From Amaricoccus solimangrovi (GTDB taxonomy: Bacteria > Pseudomonadota > Alphaproteobacteria > Rhodobacterales > Rhodobacteraceae): 64,000 bases of DNA. The notes below the pieces were generated by a model. It had not been told where the DNA came from and did not search any database. It saw only the letters and a list, made by a program, of their open reading frames with translations. The translations under genes were made by a program, and so were the position numbers. Location: positions 248,001 through 312,000 of the forward strand of contig NZ_VFRP01000001.1 of NCBI RefSeq assembly GCF_006385685.1, given 5' to 3'. Below are positions 45,924-55,247 of the stretch, in pieces. Each line of letters begins with the position of its first letter. The first letter of the stretch is position 1.

Positions 45924-48900
45924 TCAGCCCTCCGCCGCGCGCGGCGCCTCGCCCGTCTCCGCCTCCGCCAGCATCCGCGTCAGCAGGGCGCGGAGCGCGC
46001 CGGGGCGGATCGGCTTGCTCAGCAGATGGCAGCCGGCCGCGTGGGCGGCGGCGCGGATGCCCGGGTCGCGGTCCGCGGTGATGATCGTCGCCGGGATCCC
46101 GGTCCCGAGCGTCCCGCGCAACTGGTCGAGCGCCTCGAGCCCGGTCCGGCCGTGGTCGAGGTGGAAATCCGAGAGGATCGCGTCGGGCCGGGCGCCCGCG
46201 AGCGCGGCGAGCCCCTGCTCCGCCGTCGCGGCGGAGACGACCGCGCAGCCCCAGCCGCCGAGCAGGTCGCGCATCGCCTGGGCGATCGAGGGATCGTTCT
46301 CGATCAGGAGCAGCAGCGCGCCGCCGAAATCGCGCGCGACGCGCCGGGGCGCGGCGACGCGGCGCGGCGCCTGCGTCCGCGCGAGCGGCACCCGCACGAG
46401 AAAGCAGCTGCCGCGCCCGATCTTCGAGCGCACGCCGAGTTCGTGGCCGAGCAGCCCCGCGAGCCGCTCGACGATCGCGAGGCCGAGGCCGAGCCCCTCG
46501 CCGCCGCATCCCGTCTCCGTGCCGAGCCGGCGGAACTCGACGAAGATCTCGTCGAACTTGTCGGCCGGAATCCCCGGCCCGCTGTCCCAGACGCTGATCT
46601 CGAGCGTCTCGCCCCGCTTGCGGCAGCCGAGCAGCACCCGGCCCGTGACCGTGTAGCGCATCGCATTGCCAAGGAAATTCTGCAGGATCCGCCGCAGCAT
46701 CGCCGGGTCGCTTCGCACCGAGGCGGCGCATTCGACGAGGTGGAACGAGATCCCGCGGCGCGCCGCCAGCATGCCGAACTCGGCCCCGAGCGGCAGCAGC
46801 ACGTCGGCGACGCGGAAATCGGTCACGACCGGCCGAGTCACGCCGCTGTCGAGCTTGGAGACTTCGAGAAGCTCGCCCAGCAGATGCTCGACCGACTTGA
46901 GCGAGGCGTCGATCTGCGGGATGGCCGGGTCGCTCACCCGCTCGGACAGCGCCGAGAGGAAGAGATGCGCGGCCTGGAGCGGCTGCAGCAGGTCGTGGCC
47001 GGCGGCGGCGAGGAAGCGCGACTTGCCGAGATTGGCCCGCTCCGCCTCGCCCTTCGCCGCCGACAGCGCGCGGGTGCGCTCGGCGATCTTCTGCTCCAGT
47101 GTCTCGTTCGCCTCGCGCAGCGCGGCGGCGGCCCGGTAGCGGTCGCTCACATCGGTGAAGACCGCGACGAAGCCGCCGCCCGGCAGCGGGTTGGTCGCAA
47201 TCTCGAGCACGGTCCCGTCGGGCCGGCGGCGTTCGTAGACATCGGGCTTGCCGCGCCGCTCCGGATCGAGCTGGCGGGCGAGCAGCGTGTCGTAGCGCCC
47301 CTCGTCCCCACCGTATTCCCGCCGGTCCTCGTTGAAGCGCACCATCTCGCGCAGCGGGGTCCCGACCGCCATCCGTTCGGGCGGAAAGGCGAGAAGTTCG
47401 AGGAAGCGGCGGTTCCAGAGCGTGGCGCGGAAGCCGTCGTCGAAGACGCAGATCCCCTGGCGGATGTTCTGGAGCGTGTCGCGCAGCAGTTCGTGCCGGC
47501 TCATGATCGCGCGGGACGCATCGTCGATCAGCCCGCGCGCGTCGGCGTTCGAGAAGCGGCGGTTGGCGAGCAGGCTCGCCACCACGACCCGGGCCGAGGC
47601 CGGGCCGATCGCGCCCGCGAGCAGCCGTTCGGTCATCTGCGCCGCCTCCGGATCGACGCGCGCGCGCAGCACCTCCTCGACCTCGGTCATCGGCCCCTGC
47701 CGGGTCGCGGCCAGCGCGGCGAAGGTCTCCTCCGCCCGGCCCTCGCCGACGAATCGCGCCGCGAGATCGCGCAGATCGGCGAGCGAGGCGACCTTGCCGG
47801 AGGCCGCGGGCTCGGCGCGGGCGGGCAGGGTGGCGACGAAGCGCTCCGCCTGGACCCGCTCCGCCGCGTCCGCGCGCGAGGCGAGCGAGACGGCGACGAA
47901 GCAGAGGAGGTTGGGGCCGAGGCTCCACAGCATCCCGTGCACCAGCGGATCGAGCCGGAGCCCGAGCAGCGCGCGCGGATTGAGCGCCGCCACCCCCGCC
48001 GGCCCGTGCGCGAGCCAGTCGCCCGGCAGCCAGCCCGCCGCGACGAAGGCCGGCACGACCACGGTATAGAGCCAGCCGAGGAATCCGGCCGAGATCGCGA
48101 CGAAGGCGGCCCGGCCGGTCGCCCGGCGCCAGACGAGCCCGCCGAGGAGCGCCGGCGCGAATTGCGCCACGGCGGCGAAGGACATCATGCCGATCTTCGC
48201 CAGCGGAAAGGCCGGGCCGATCAGGAGATAGCAGAGATAGCCGAGCGCGATCGTGCCCACGACCGCCGCCCGCCGCGCGCGCAGCACGATCGGCGCCGGA
48301 TCCGCGTCCCAGCGCCGGCCGAGCAGGCGCGAACTGGCGAGCGCGGGCAGGATCACGTCGTTCGAGATCATCGTGCCGAGCGCCAGCGTCGAGACGATGA
48401 TCATCCCCGTCGCCGCCGAGAGCCCGCCGAGGAAGGCCGCGAAGGCGAGCCAGTTCCAGCCGAGCGCGAGCGGGATGGCGAAGAGGAAGCTGTCGGCCTG
48501 CGCCGTCCCGCCGGGAAGGAGCGCGAGCCCGACCAGCGCGACCGGCGCGACGAAGATGTTGATCGCGATCAGATAGATCGGAAAGGCCCAGGCCGAGGTC
48601 CGGATATCGTCGAGATGCGTGTTCTCGACGATGGCGACGTGGAACTGCCGGGGCAGGCAGAGGAAGGCCAGCGCCGAGAGCAGCACCGCGCCCCAGAACG
48701 AGGGATCGAGCGGGTCGAAGGCGGGCAGCGCGGGCCGGGGCGCCTCGGGCGGGACCGCGCCGAGCGCGAAGAAGGCGATGGCACCGCCGACGAGCAGCGC
48801 CGCGGCGAGTTTCACCAGCGATTCCGTCGCGATGGCGAGCATCAGGCCCCGGTGATGCTCGTTCGCATGGATGCCGCGCACGCCGAAGAGCACGGCGAAG

Positions 48901-49403
48901 GCCGCGAGCGCCAGCGCGACGAGAAGCGTGGTCCCGCCCGGCAGCGGCGCCTCCGCGCCGCTCCCGGTCAGCGCCTCGAAACTGATGGTGATCGCCTTCA
49001 GCTGCAGCGCGAAATAGGGCATCAGCCCGATCACCGCCGTCACCGTCACCAGCGCCGCGAGCGCGCGGCTCTTGCCGTAGCGCGCCGAGATGAAATCGGA
49101 GATCGAGGTGACGTTCTCGGCCTGCGCGATGCGCGCGATCCGGCGCACGAGCGGCCAGCCGAGCAGCATGACCAGGATCGGCCCCACATAGATCGCGAGG
49201 AAATCCATGCCGTTGGCGGCCGCTTCTCCCACCGCGCCGTAGAGCGTCCAGGAACTGCAATAGACGGCGATCGTCAGCGGATAGACGAAGGGCGCGCGCC
49301 GCGCCGCCGTGCCCCCCGCCCGCGGCCGGTCTCCCGCCCAGGCGATCAGGAACAGGCTGAGCAGATAGGCGAGCGAAAGCGCCAGCACGGCCCAGTCGCG
49401 CAT
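45924..49403 (-). CDS. Hybrid sensor kinase with SSF-type sensor domain, CrbS-like
   Basis: A 1159-residue membrane histidine kinase. An N-terminal sodium:solute-symporter-like domain (about 1-500, some 13 TM helices, YPLTIAVYCSSWTLYGAVG near 41-59) is followed by linker, a PAS domain (about 635-760), coiled coil and HisKA with the phospho-acceptor H803 (AAAGHDLLQPLQA). HATPase motifs lie at about 904 (N of NAMRYT), 930-945 (DSGPGIP) and 960-970 (GGEGLGLGLAI). The C-terminal receiver has D1079 (ILSDF) and K1130. Thus it is a hybrid kinase of the CrbS/NahK type, likely sensing a carboxylate through the transporter-like domain. Paired with a LuxR-type regulator. Confidence 0.9.
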   Translation of the reverse strand: MRDWAVLALSLAYLLSLFLIAWAGDRPRAGGTAARRAPFVYPLTIAVYCSSWTLYGAVGEAAANGMDFLAIYVGPILVMLLGWPLVRRIARIAQAENVTSISDFISARYGKSRALAALVTVTAVIGLMPYFALQLKAITISFEALTGSGAEAPLPGGTTLLVALALAAFAVLFGVRGIHANEHHRGLMLAIATESLVKLAAALLVGGAIAFFALGAVPPEAPRPALPAFDPLDPSFWGAVLLSALAFLCLPRQFHVAIVENTHLDDIRTSAWAFPIYLIAINIFVAPVALVGLALLPGGTAQADSFLFAIPLALGWNWLAFAAFLGGLSAATGMIIVSTLALGTMISNDVILPALASSRLLGRRWDADPAPIVLRARRAAVVGTIALGYLCYLLIGPAFPLAKIGMMSFAAVAQFAPALLGGLVWRRATGRAAFVAISAGFLGWLYTVVVPAFVAAGWLPGDWLAHGPAGVAALNPRALLGLRLDPLVHGMLWSLGPNLLCFVAVSLASRADAAERVQAERFVATLPARAEPAASGKVASLADLRDLAARFVGEGRAEETFAALAATRQGPMTEVEEVLRARVDPEAAQMTERLLAGAIGPASARVVVASLLANRRFSNADARGLIDDASRAIMSRHELLRDTLQNIRQGICVFDDGFRATLWNRRFLELLAFPPERMAVGTPLREMVRFNEDRREYGGDEGRYDTLLARQLDPERRGKPDVYERRRPDGTVLEIATNPLPGGGFVAVFTDVSDRYRAAAALREANETLEQKIAERTRALSAAKGEAERANLGKSRFLAAAGHDLLQPLQAAHLFLSALSERVSDPAIPQIDASLKSVEHLLGELLEVSKLDSGVTRPVVTDFRVADVLLPLGAEFGMLAARRGISFHLVECAASVRSDPAMLRRILQNFLGNAMRYTVTGRVLLGCRKRGETLEISVWDSGPGIPADKFDEIFVEFRRLGTETGCGGEGLGLGLAIVERLAGLLGHELGVRSKIGRGSCFLVRVPLARTQAPRRVAAPRRVARDFGGALLLLIENDPSIAQAMRDLLGGWGCAVVSAATAEQGLAALAGARPDAILSDFHLDHGRTGLEALDQLRGTLGTGIPATIITADRDPGIRAAAHAAGCHLLSKPIRPGALRALLTRMLAEAETGEAPRAAEG

Positions 49404-49646
49404 TCCGGTTCTCCCTCCCCGCGCGCTGCCGGCGCCTTGATCCCGTATCCTGCGCGAAACCGCGCGCTTGTCCAGCGACGCGTCGGGATCTGGGTCTGGA
49501 TCGGGGTCTGGTTCGGGGGCCCATGGTCGCCGCGAGAACCCTGTGGTCGGTCTCGCGGCGACGGGGAGCCCGCGCGGCGGTCCCGGCCCCCTGGCCGGAC
49601 CGGAGCGCCGTCGTGGGGGGATCGACGGCGGCGCGGGAGACGCGAC
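49404..49646. other. 243-bp gap with short tandem repeats
   Basis: Upstream region of the hybrid kinase gene. It contains imperfect 12-bp tandem repeats (GTCTGGATCGGG and GTCTGGTTCGGG, about 49486-49520). No gene or clear terminator is seen. Confidence 0.4.
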
Positions 49647-50120
49647 CTAGCGGTGCGCGTCGTAGCCGAGAAGGCTCGAGATCTCGGCGGAAAGCGTGTC
49701 GGCCGTGCGCGGCCCGCCCATCCGCGCGCCGTCGAGCTGGGCGAGGCGCCCCGCCATGGTCGAATTCAGCGCCGCGCGGAAGCCGTTCTCGCGCGTGGCG
49801 AGCACGAAGCACCAGGAGCGGCCGACCATCCGGATCTCGCCGAGCACATGGACGCGGCGCCCGGTCGTCGCCTCGACGACGCGGACCTGCCGGTCCGGCT
49901 CGACCCGGACGCGGTGGAGCGGCCCGGCCAGCGGTTCCTCCTCCGGCTCGATCAGAAGCGCGTCCCAGAAATCGGGCGCCAGCGCGCGGGCGCAGGCCGG
50001 GCGCGGCCCGAAGGGGTCCAGCCTGTCGCTGATCCAGGCTACCTCGCCGTCCGGACCCGGCGGTGGTCCGCCGGCGGCATCGCGGCGACGCGGGCGAACC
50101 CGCTTCGAGATGATGTCCAC
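49647..50120 (-). CDS. Conserved hypothetical protein (157 aa)
   Basis: A 157-residue soluble, likely cytoplasmic protein without signal peptide. It starts with GTG preceded by GGAGGAGA. The N-terminal 20 residues are basic (SKRVRPRRRD), the middle holds VRVEPDRQVRVVEATTGRRVHVLGE (about 80-104) and RSWCFVLATRENGFR, giving a beta-rich core. I do not recognise a family. Its neighbours (hybrid kinase promoter and ada) give no functional hint. Confidence 0.6.
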   Translation of the reverse strand: MDIISKRVRPRRRDAAGGPPPGPDGEVAWISDRLDPFGPRPACARALAPDFWDALLIEPEEEPLAGPLHRVRVEPDRQVRVVEATTGRRVHVLGEIRMVGRSWCFVLATRENGFRAALNSTMAGRLAQLDGARMGGPRTADTLSAEISSLLGYDAHR

Positions 50121-50347
50121 TTGCGTCTCCTCCCGGCGACCCGTCTGATTCGCGGCGTCTGGCCGAAACGATAGCACCGTTTGCCGCGGACGCGACCCGG
50201 CAATATTCTTGCTCGCGCGTTTTCGCCGATTTTCGGATCTGGCGCGGCCGCTCTCCGGCGCGCCGCGCCGGATTTGAAAGCAGGAAGCGGAGCGCGCGGG
50301 CGGCCGGGCGGGATTATGTCTCGCGGATCGCCGCGAAGGAGACGAAG

Positions 50348-51433
50348 ATGGAGACGATGGCACCGGAAGAGACAGAGACGCGCGACGCCCCGGAGGCGGC
50401 CGGGGAGGGGCGCTGGCGCGCGGTCGCCGCGCGCGACGCGGGCGCGGATGGCCGGTTCGTCTTCGCCGTGACGACGACGGGGATCTATTGCCGCCCCTCC
50501 TGTCCGGCGCGGCGGCCCCGGCGCGCGCATGTCCGCTTCTTCGACACGCCCGCGGCGGCGGAGGCGGCGGGCTTCCGCCCCTGCCTGCGCTGCCACCCGA
50601 AGGGTCCGTCGCGGGCCGAGGCGAACGCCGCGCTCGTCGCCGCCGCCTGCCGCGAACTCGACGCGGCGGAGACCGCGCCGGACCTGCCCGAACTCGCCCG
50701 CCGGATCGGCCTCAGCCCCGCGCATCTGCACCGGCTGTTCAAGGCGGCGACCGGGCTCACGCCGCGCGCCTACGCCGCCGGGCGGCGGGCGGGGCGGCTG
50801 CGCGCGGAACTCTCGGGCGGCGCCGGCGTGACGGAGGCGCTCTACGCCGCGGGCTACGGCTCGGCCGGGCGGCTCTATGCCGAGAGCGACGCCGTGCTCG
50901 GCATGACGCCCGGCGCCTATCGCGACGGCGGCGCCGATGTCGCGATCACCTGGGCGGTCGGCGCCTCCGGCCTCGGCCCGGTGCTCGTCGCGCGGACGGA
51001 GCGCGGCGTCTGCGCCATCCTGATGGGCGCGGAGGCCGAGGCGCCGGAGGCCGCGCTCGCCCGGCGCTTCCCGAAGGCGCGGCTCGTGCCGGGCGACGCG
51101 GATTTCGCGGAGCTGGTCCGCCTGGTGATCGCCTTCGTCGAGGCGCCGCGCACCGGGCTCGACCTGCCGCTCGACCTGCGCGGCACCGCCTTCCAGCGCC
51201 GCGTCTGGGAGGCGCTGCGCGCGATCCCGCCCGGCGAGACGGCGAGCTACGCCGAGATCGCGCGGCGGATCGGCGCGCCGGGCTCCGCGCGGGCGGTCGC
51301 GGGCGCCTGCGCCGCCAATCCCGTCGCCGTCGCCGTGCCCTGCCACCGCGTGCTGCGCGGCGACGGCGCGCTCTCGGGCTATCGCTGGGGCGTCGAACGC
51401 AAGCGCGACCTGCTCGCGCGCGAGCGCGGGTGA
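50348..51433 (+). CDS. ada: Bifunctional Ada: methylphosphotriester/O6-methylguanine methyltransferase
   Basis: A 361-residue Ada protein. Zn-binding cysteines C48, C52, C79 and C82 (GIYCRPSCP; PCLRCHPK) form the N-terminal methylphosphotriester domain, C48 being the position of the acceptor. An AraC-type HTH follows (about 95-180: LARRIGLSPAHLHRLFKAATGLTPRAY). The C-terminal AGT domain carries acceptor C332 in PCHRV. So it repairs alkylated DNA and, once methylated, activates its own adaptive-response genes. AAGGAG lies before its ATG. It is convergent with the DUF2125 gene, 4 nt apart. Confidence 0.96.
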   Translation: METMAPEETETRDAPEAAGEGRWRAVAARDAGADGRFVFAVTTTGIYCRPSCPARRPRRAHVRFFDTPAAAEAAGFRPCLRCHPKGPSRAEANAALVAAACRELDAAETAPDLPELARRIGLSPAHLHRLFKAATGLTPRAYAAGRRAGRLRAELSGGAGVTEALYAAGYGSAGRLYAESDAVLGMTPGAYRDGGADVAITWAVGASGLGPVLVARTERGVCAILMGAEAEAPEAALARRFPKARLVPGDADFAELVRLVIAFVEAPRTGLDLPLDLRGTAFQRRVWEALRAIPPGETASYAEIARRIGAPGSARAVAGACAANPVAVAVPCHRVLRGDGALSGYRWGVERKRDLLARERG

Positions 51434-51437
51434 CGCG

Positions 51438-52442
51438 TCAGCCGCCCGGGGCGAGCAGCGGGGCCGGGCCGACCGGCACCGGCCCCAGCATCGTCTCGCC
51501 GTCGCGGAACTCGAGCGGCGCCCTGAGCGTGTCGCCCCCGCCCGAGAGCGAGGCATAGAGCCCGAGCGCGCCGCGCAGGCCGCGCGCCAGCCCCTCGCCG
51601 ATCGCGCCCGCGCGTTCCGCCACGTCGAGCATCCCGCGCCAGTCCTTCGCCACCAGATCGAGCCGCCCCTCCGCGAAGCCCCGCGCGTCGACGCCGAGTT
51701 TCCCCGAGGCGGTGAGGTCGAGATCGCCCCAGCTCACCCGCGCCTCCGCGAGATCGACCGCGCGCAGCGCCGGCGCCTTTCCCTCGATCGCGGGCCGGTC
51801 CCAGGGCTTGTCGAAGGTCAGCGTCGCGGCGAGATGGCCGAGATCGACCGTGCCGGGCAGCAGTTCCGCGATCCGCGCGGTCCACGCCTCCGGCGGGCTC
51901 AGCCGCTTCGCGTTGAAATCGACGTCGTAGCTGAAGGGCGCGGCCTCCGCGTCCGGGCTCCGGCGCACCGAGAAGAGCGCCTCGCCGAGCCCCGCCTTCC
52001 AGCCCGTCGTCCCCGCCAGCGCCACGTCGCGCAACTCCACCGTCGAATGATCGAGGCCGAGCCGGAGGTTCGGCTCGAAGACGACGGAGCCCACCATGCG
52101 CGAACTCGTCACCGCGATGCTCTCGGCGGGCGTCGCGACGCTCTGCTGACCGGGCCAGACCGCGATGATGTGATGCGGCTTCCAGGTCTGCGAGAGGATC
52201 TGGAGCTCGGCCGCCGTCCAGGACCAGCCCTCGGCGGGATTGGCGAGGTCGAGCCCGGTCACGATGGAATCGACGCGGTTCGGAAAGCCGGTGACGCGCA
52301 CGTCGCCCTCCGCCACCCAGCCCGCCGCCCGGCGCTCCTCGAGCCACTGGCTCAGCGCGCGCTCGCGCATCGACGCGTTCCAGTACCAGAACCCGCCCCA
52401 GCCGAGCGCCGCCAGAACCACGATTGCCAACAGAACGCGCAT
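51438..52442 (-). CDS. DUF2125 domain-containing exported protein
   Basis: A 334-residue protein of the DUF2125 family, common in Alphaproteobacteria. The N-terminal 20 residues form a signal/anchor (VLLAIVVLAALGWGGFWYW). The following region has VTGFPNRVDSIVTGLDL (about 51-67) typical of the family, beta-rich repeats and Gly/Ala-rich C-terminal part. DUF2125 function is unknown. It is convergent with ada and divergent from the ChaC-like gene. Confidence 0.85.
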   Translation of the reverse strand: MRVLLAIVVLAALGWGGFWYWNASMRERALSQWLEERRAAGWVAEGDVRVTGFPNRVDSIVTGLDLANPAEGWSWTAAELQILSQTWKPHHIIAVWPGQQSVATPAESIAVTSSRMVGSVVFEPNLRLGLDHSTVELRDVALAGTTGWKAGLGEALFSVRRSPDAEAAPFSYDVDFNAKRLSPPEAWTARIAELLPGTVDLGHLAATLTFDKPWDRPAIEGKAPALRAVDLAEARVSWGDLDLTASGKLGVDARGFAEGRLDLVAKDWRGMLDVAERAGAIGEGLARGLRGALGLYASLSGGGDTLRAPLEFRDGETMLGPVPVGPAPLLAPGG

Positions 52443-52500
52443 GTCCTACCCCCGGATTGTCTTCGGGAAATAGCGCGTCGGCGCGGGCGGGAACAGTCGA

Positions 52501-53076
52501 TTGCCTGGGAAACACGTGGACGGGAAACGGGAAGCGCGGACGCCGGTCTGGATCTTCGCCTATGGCTCGCTGATCTGGAAGCCGGGCTTCGACTTCGCCG
52601 AGCGCGCGCTGGCGGAGATCGTCGGCTACCGCCGCGGCTTCTGCATGACCTCGATCCACTACCGCGGCACGCCCGAGGCGCCGGGCCTCGTCCTCGCGCT
52701 CGACGCCGACCCCGCCGGCCGCTGCTCCGGCGTCGCCTACCGCCTGCCGCCCGAGACCTCCGAGGCGGGGCTCGCTTACGTGCGCGAACGCGAACTCGTC
52801 TCCCGCGCCTATGACGAGGCCCGCCTGCCGCTCCGGCTCGACGACGGGCGGGAGGTCGACGGCTATGTCTATGTCGTGAACCGCGACCACGCGCAGTACC
52901 GGGGCGGGCTGACCCCGGAGCAGCAGGCCGAGGTGATCGCCCGCGCGGAAGGCCCGATGGGCACGAACGCGGAGTATCTCGTCAGCACGGTGGCGAGTCT
53001 GGCGGCGCTGGGGCTGGAGGATCCGGAGCTGGTCGCGCTGGCGGCGATGGTTCGGGCGCGGCGGGGGGATCCGTAG
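52501..53076 (+). CDS. ChaC-like gamma-glutamylcyclotransferase
   Basis: A 191-residue member of the ChaC family, which degrades glutathione to 5-oxoproline and Cys-Gly. The YGSL motif (FAYGSLIWKPGF, about 19-30) forms the substrate pocket; E residues around 98-110 (AYVRERELVSRAY) include the catalytic candidate. Translated from a TTG start; an in-frame GTG (52516) is an alternative, neither has a strong Shine-Dalgarno. Its stop is followed at once by an AT-richer island carrying an OLD-family gene. Confidence 0.85.
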   Translation: MPGKHVDGKREARTPVWIFAYGSLIWKPGFDFAERALAEIVGYRRGFCMTSIHYRGTPEAPGLVLALDADPAGRCSGVAYRLPPETSEAGLAYVRERELVSRAYDEARLPLRLDDGREVDGYVYVVNRDHAQYRGGLTPEQQAEVIARAEGPMGTNAEYLVSTVASLAALGLEDPELVALAAMVRARRGDP

Positions 53077-53240
53077 CTGGCGGGGGGCGGCGTCAGTTAT
53101 ACGCCAAAGCGAGGGTCTCCATCGTTACGTCCTTGGCAAGAAGCCGAAAAGCAGCCAATGATTTGGAAAGTATGTGCCGGCTTCCACTCCGAATGATACC
53201 CGCGTGAAGCAGCGCCGGCACAGCAAAGAGTCGAGAAGCG
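53077..53240. other. Left edge of AT-richer island
   Basis: The composition drops sharply from GC-rich chromosome to mixed/AT-rich from about 53090. The gap includes the 9-bp inverted repeat TGTGCCGGC (53173-53181) and GCCGGCACA (53214-53222), 32 nt apart, immediately before the OLD-family ATG. The minus strand is open from 53269 to 53093 (about 58 codons) but has no convincing start. Confidence 0.55.
53173..53222 (+). promoter_or_regulatory. Inverted repeat upstream of OLD-family gene
   Basis: TGTGCCGGC and GCCGGCACA form a perfect 9-bp inverted repeat with a 32-nt spacer, the right arm ending 18 bp before the ATG. Could be a regulator site or hairpin leader; purely structural evidence. Confidence 0.4.
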
Positions 53241-55247
53241 ATGAGATTAAAAAAAGCTCGCGTCACCAGCTACCGCAGCATTCGCGATACCGGATGGATT
53301 GATTTTGAGTCCGATAAGACCATCCTCGTTGGGCCGAATGAATCTGGAAAAAGCGCAATACTTAAAGCGTTGCAGCAGATCAATGCTCCGGCCGATGCTG
53401 TCAAGTTCGACCCTCTTCGCGACTATCCGCGGGCCGATTACAACGATATCACGCGAGGCCGCGTAGAACCTGCTAAGACTGTCGTGGTCGAAGCGCACTT
53501 TGAACTAGAACCTGAAGACGCGGTAGCGGTAGGTGCCGAGTTTGGTGAGGCGACGTACGTATTGAAGCGTTGGCTTGATAACAAATATAGTGATGAGATT
53601 CTCGGTGCGCCGCCCAATCCCACACTGGGTGAGGTTCGGAAGGATCTTGCTCGTCTGGTGTCCCACATCGATGGCCGGGTTACGGAAAAGAGTCCTACGG
53701 CGGCCGAGCAACTGGCCGAGATCACCAAGGATTGGGAGGACGAGCACTACATCCAATCTGGCTTAGCGACGGAACTTAAGAAATGGCTTCAAAGCCGCCT
53801 AACCGATATCGATGAGCAGAATGAGAAAGAGGAGGAGCGTTACGATCGCTTGCTGGAAAAATGCGACGTATATCCGAGATATTTAAGAAACAAATCTATA
53901 TTACATGCACGATTGCCGATATTTGTGTTGTTTAGTAATTATCATAGAGTCAGACCTTTAATACATCTGGCGCATTTGGCGAAGCGCATCGATCAGAATC
54001 TCTTGGACGATGATCAGTACGACTACGGCAACGAGTGTCTATTGAGGCTTTTGGGCTTCACGGCCAAAGAGCTCTCTGAACTAGGCAACGCTGGAGAACC
54101 GAGCGCGGCAGATCAAGATGCGATGAAGGCATACCGAGATCAACTCGACAACCGATCGTACCAACTCAACGCGGCAAGCGTCCGTTTGACCGACGAGATT
54201 ATCAAAGTCTGGAATCCGAATCCAGATCGTGCCGAAGCCAATCGACTCCGAATTACCGCAGACGGTCAGTATCTAAAAGTGGTCGTTGAGGATGAACTAG
54301 GCGTTGAGATTGAACTTGATCAGCGGTCAGAAGGCTTCCAATGGCTCGTATCGTTCTTTGTTGTCTTTTTTGCGGAGACAGAAGGTGCGCATGAGAATGC
54401 GATCCTTTTGTTGGACGAGCCCGGTTTAAGCCTTCATGCCTTGAAACAGCGGGATTTCCGAGAGACGATTTCAATATTAGCGAAATCGAACCAAACGGCC
54501 TATACAACCCATTCTCCATTCCTCGTTGGACCGAATGAACTGGACCTTGTTCGTGTCGTAGAAATGAAAGACCGAAGAACGGGGACTAAAGTTCATACAA
54601 CTATCACGGCAGGTGATCCAGCTGCCCTGCTACCATTGCAGGAAGCTCTCGGATACGATCTTGCACAAAGCCTTTTTATGCAGCAGCGCAACTTGATCCT
54701 CGAAGGATTGACGGATTTCTGGTACCTGGAAGCAACAGCCGAACTCATGCGCGATGGCGGCTTTGCTGATCTGAATCGCAAGATTGCGCTGATCTCAGCA
54801 AACGCGGCCAGTAAAGTTGTTTATTATGCCACTATTCTGCATGCACACAATTTGAAGGTTGCTGCGTTGCTCGATTCTGACGCTGCTGGTGAGCAGGCGG
54901 CTCGACAAGATGTACTTGTGAACGCTCTTAGCAACAAGCGTATTCTGCGCACCCGTGACGTCTATAAAGGGCCGGTGGCGACGCCAGAGATAGAGGACCT
55001 GCTTCGCGACACACTGACTGAGATAGCGAAATCATCTCTTGGCTGGGATGTGACGGCCAAAGCTGCGACGCAGCCAAAGCGTCCAATTGTGGACTTGTTG
55101 GGCGGAGAGATTCCCGAATTCTCAAAGTACAAGCTCGCTAAGGCCTATGTGCGGTGGACTCGCGACAATGACGCTGGCGCCCTTAAGCAGGAAGAGCGCG
55201 ATCAATGGAGCAGCCTAATCGGCAAGATTAATGCGGCAGTGAAGTAA
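53241..55247 (+). CDS. OLD-family ATP-dependent nuclease (AAA ATPase + TOPRIM)
   Basis: A 668-residue protein with lower GC and codon bias than every neighbour. An ABC/SMC-type ATPase domain starts with Walker A GPNESGKS (31-38); Walker B and signature region are ILLLDEPGLSLHAL (about 389-402) and the H-loop is YTTHSPFLV (about 424-432). The C-terminal TOPRIM nuclease domain has its E in NLILEGLTDFWYLEA (about 491-505) and DSD in VAALLDSDAAG (about 545-555). This is the OLD/GajA-like layout; in phage P2 OLD and in Gabija it blocks phages. No UvrD-type partner follows. Acquired by horizontal transfer is the simplest reading. Confidence 0.85.
   Translation: MRLKKARVTSYRSIRDTGWIDFESDKTILVGPNESGKSAILKALQQINAPADAVKFDPLRDYPRADYNDITRGRVEPAKTVVVEAHFELEPEDAVAVGAEFGEATYVLKRWLDNKYSDEILGAPPNPTLGEVRKDLARLVSHIDGRVTEKSPTAAEQLAEITKDWEDEHYIQSGLATELKKWLQSRLTDIDEQNEKEEERYDRLLEKCDVYPRYLRNKSILHARLPIFVLFSNYHRVRPLIHLAHLAKRIDQNLLDDDQYDYGNECLLRLLGFTAKELSELGNAGEPSAADQDAMKAYRDQLDNRSYQLNAASVRLTDEIIKVWNPNPDRAEANRLRITADGQYLKVVVEDELGVEIELDQRSEGFQWLVSFFVVFFAETEGAHENAILLLDEPGLSLHALKQRDFRETISILAKSNQTAYTTHSPFLVGPNELDLVRVVEMKDRRTGTKVHTTITAGDPAALLPLQEALGYDLAQSLFMQQRNLILEGLTDFWYLEATAELMRDGGFADLNRKIALISANAASKVVYYATILHAHNLKVAALLDSDAAGEQAARQDVLVNALSNKRILRTRDVYKGPVATPEIEDLLRDTLTEIAKSSLGWDVTAKAATQPKRPIVDLLGGEIPEFSKYKLAKAYVRWTRDNDAGALKQEERDQWSSLIGKINAAVK

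Noticed and set aside
46026-50174. Over 1300-codon open frames opposite or out of frame with the hybrid kinase
   Set aside because: These are GC-rich shadows of the kinase gene, with no recognisable domain and no ribosome-binding site.
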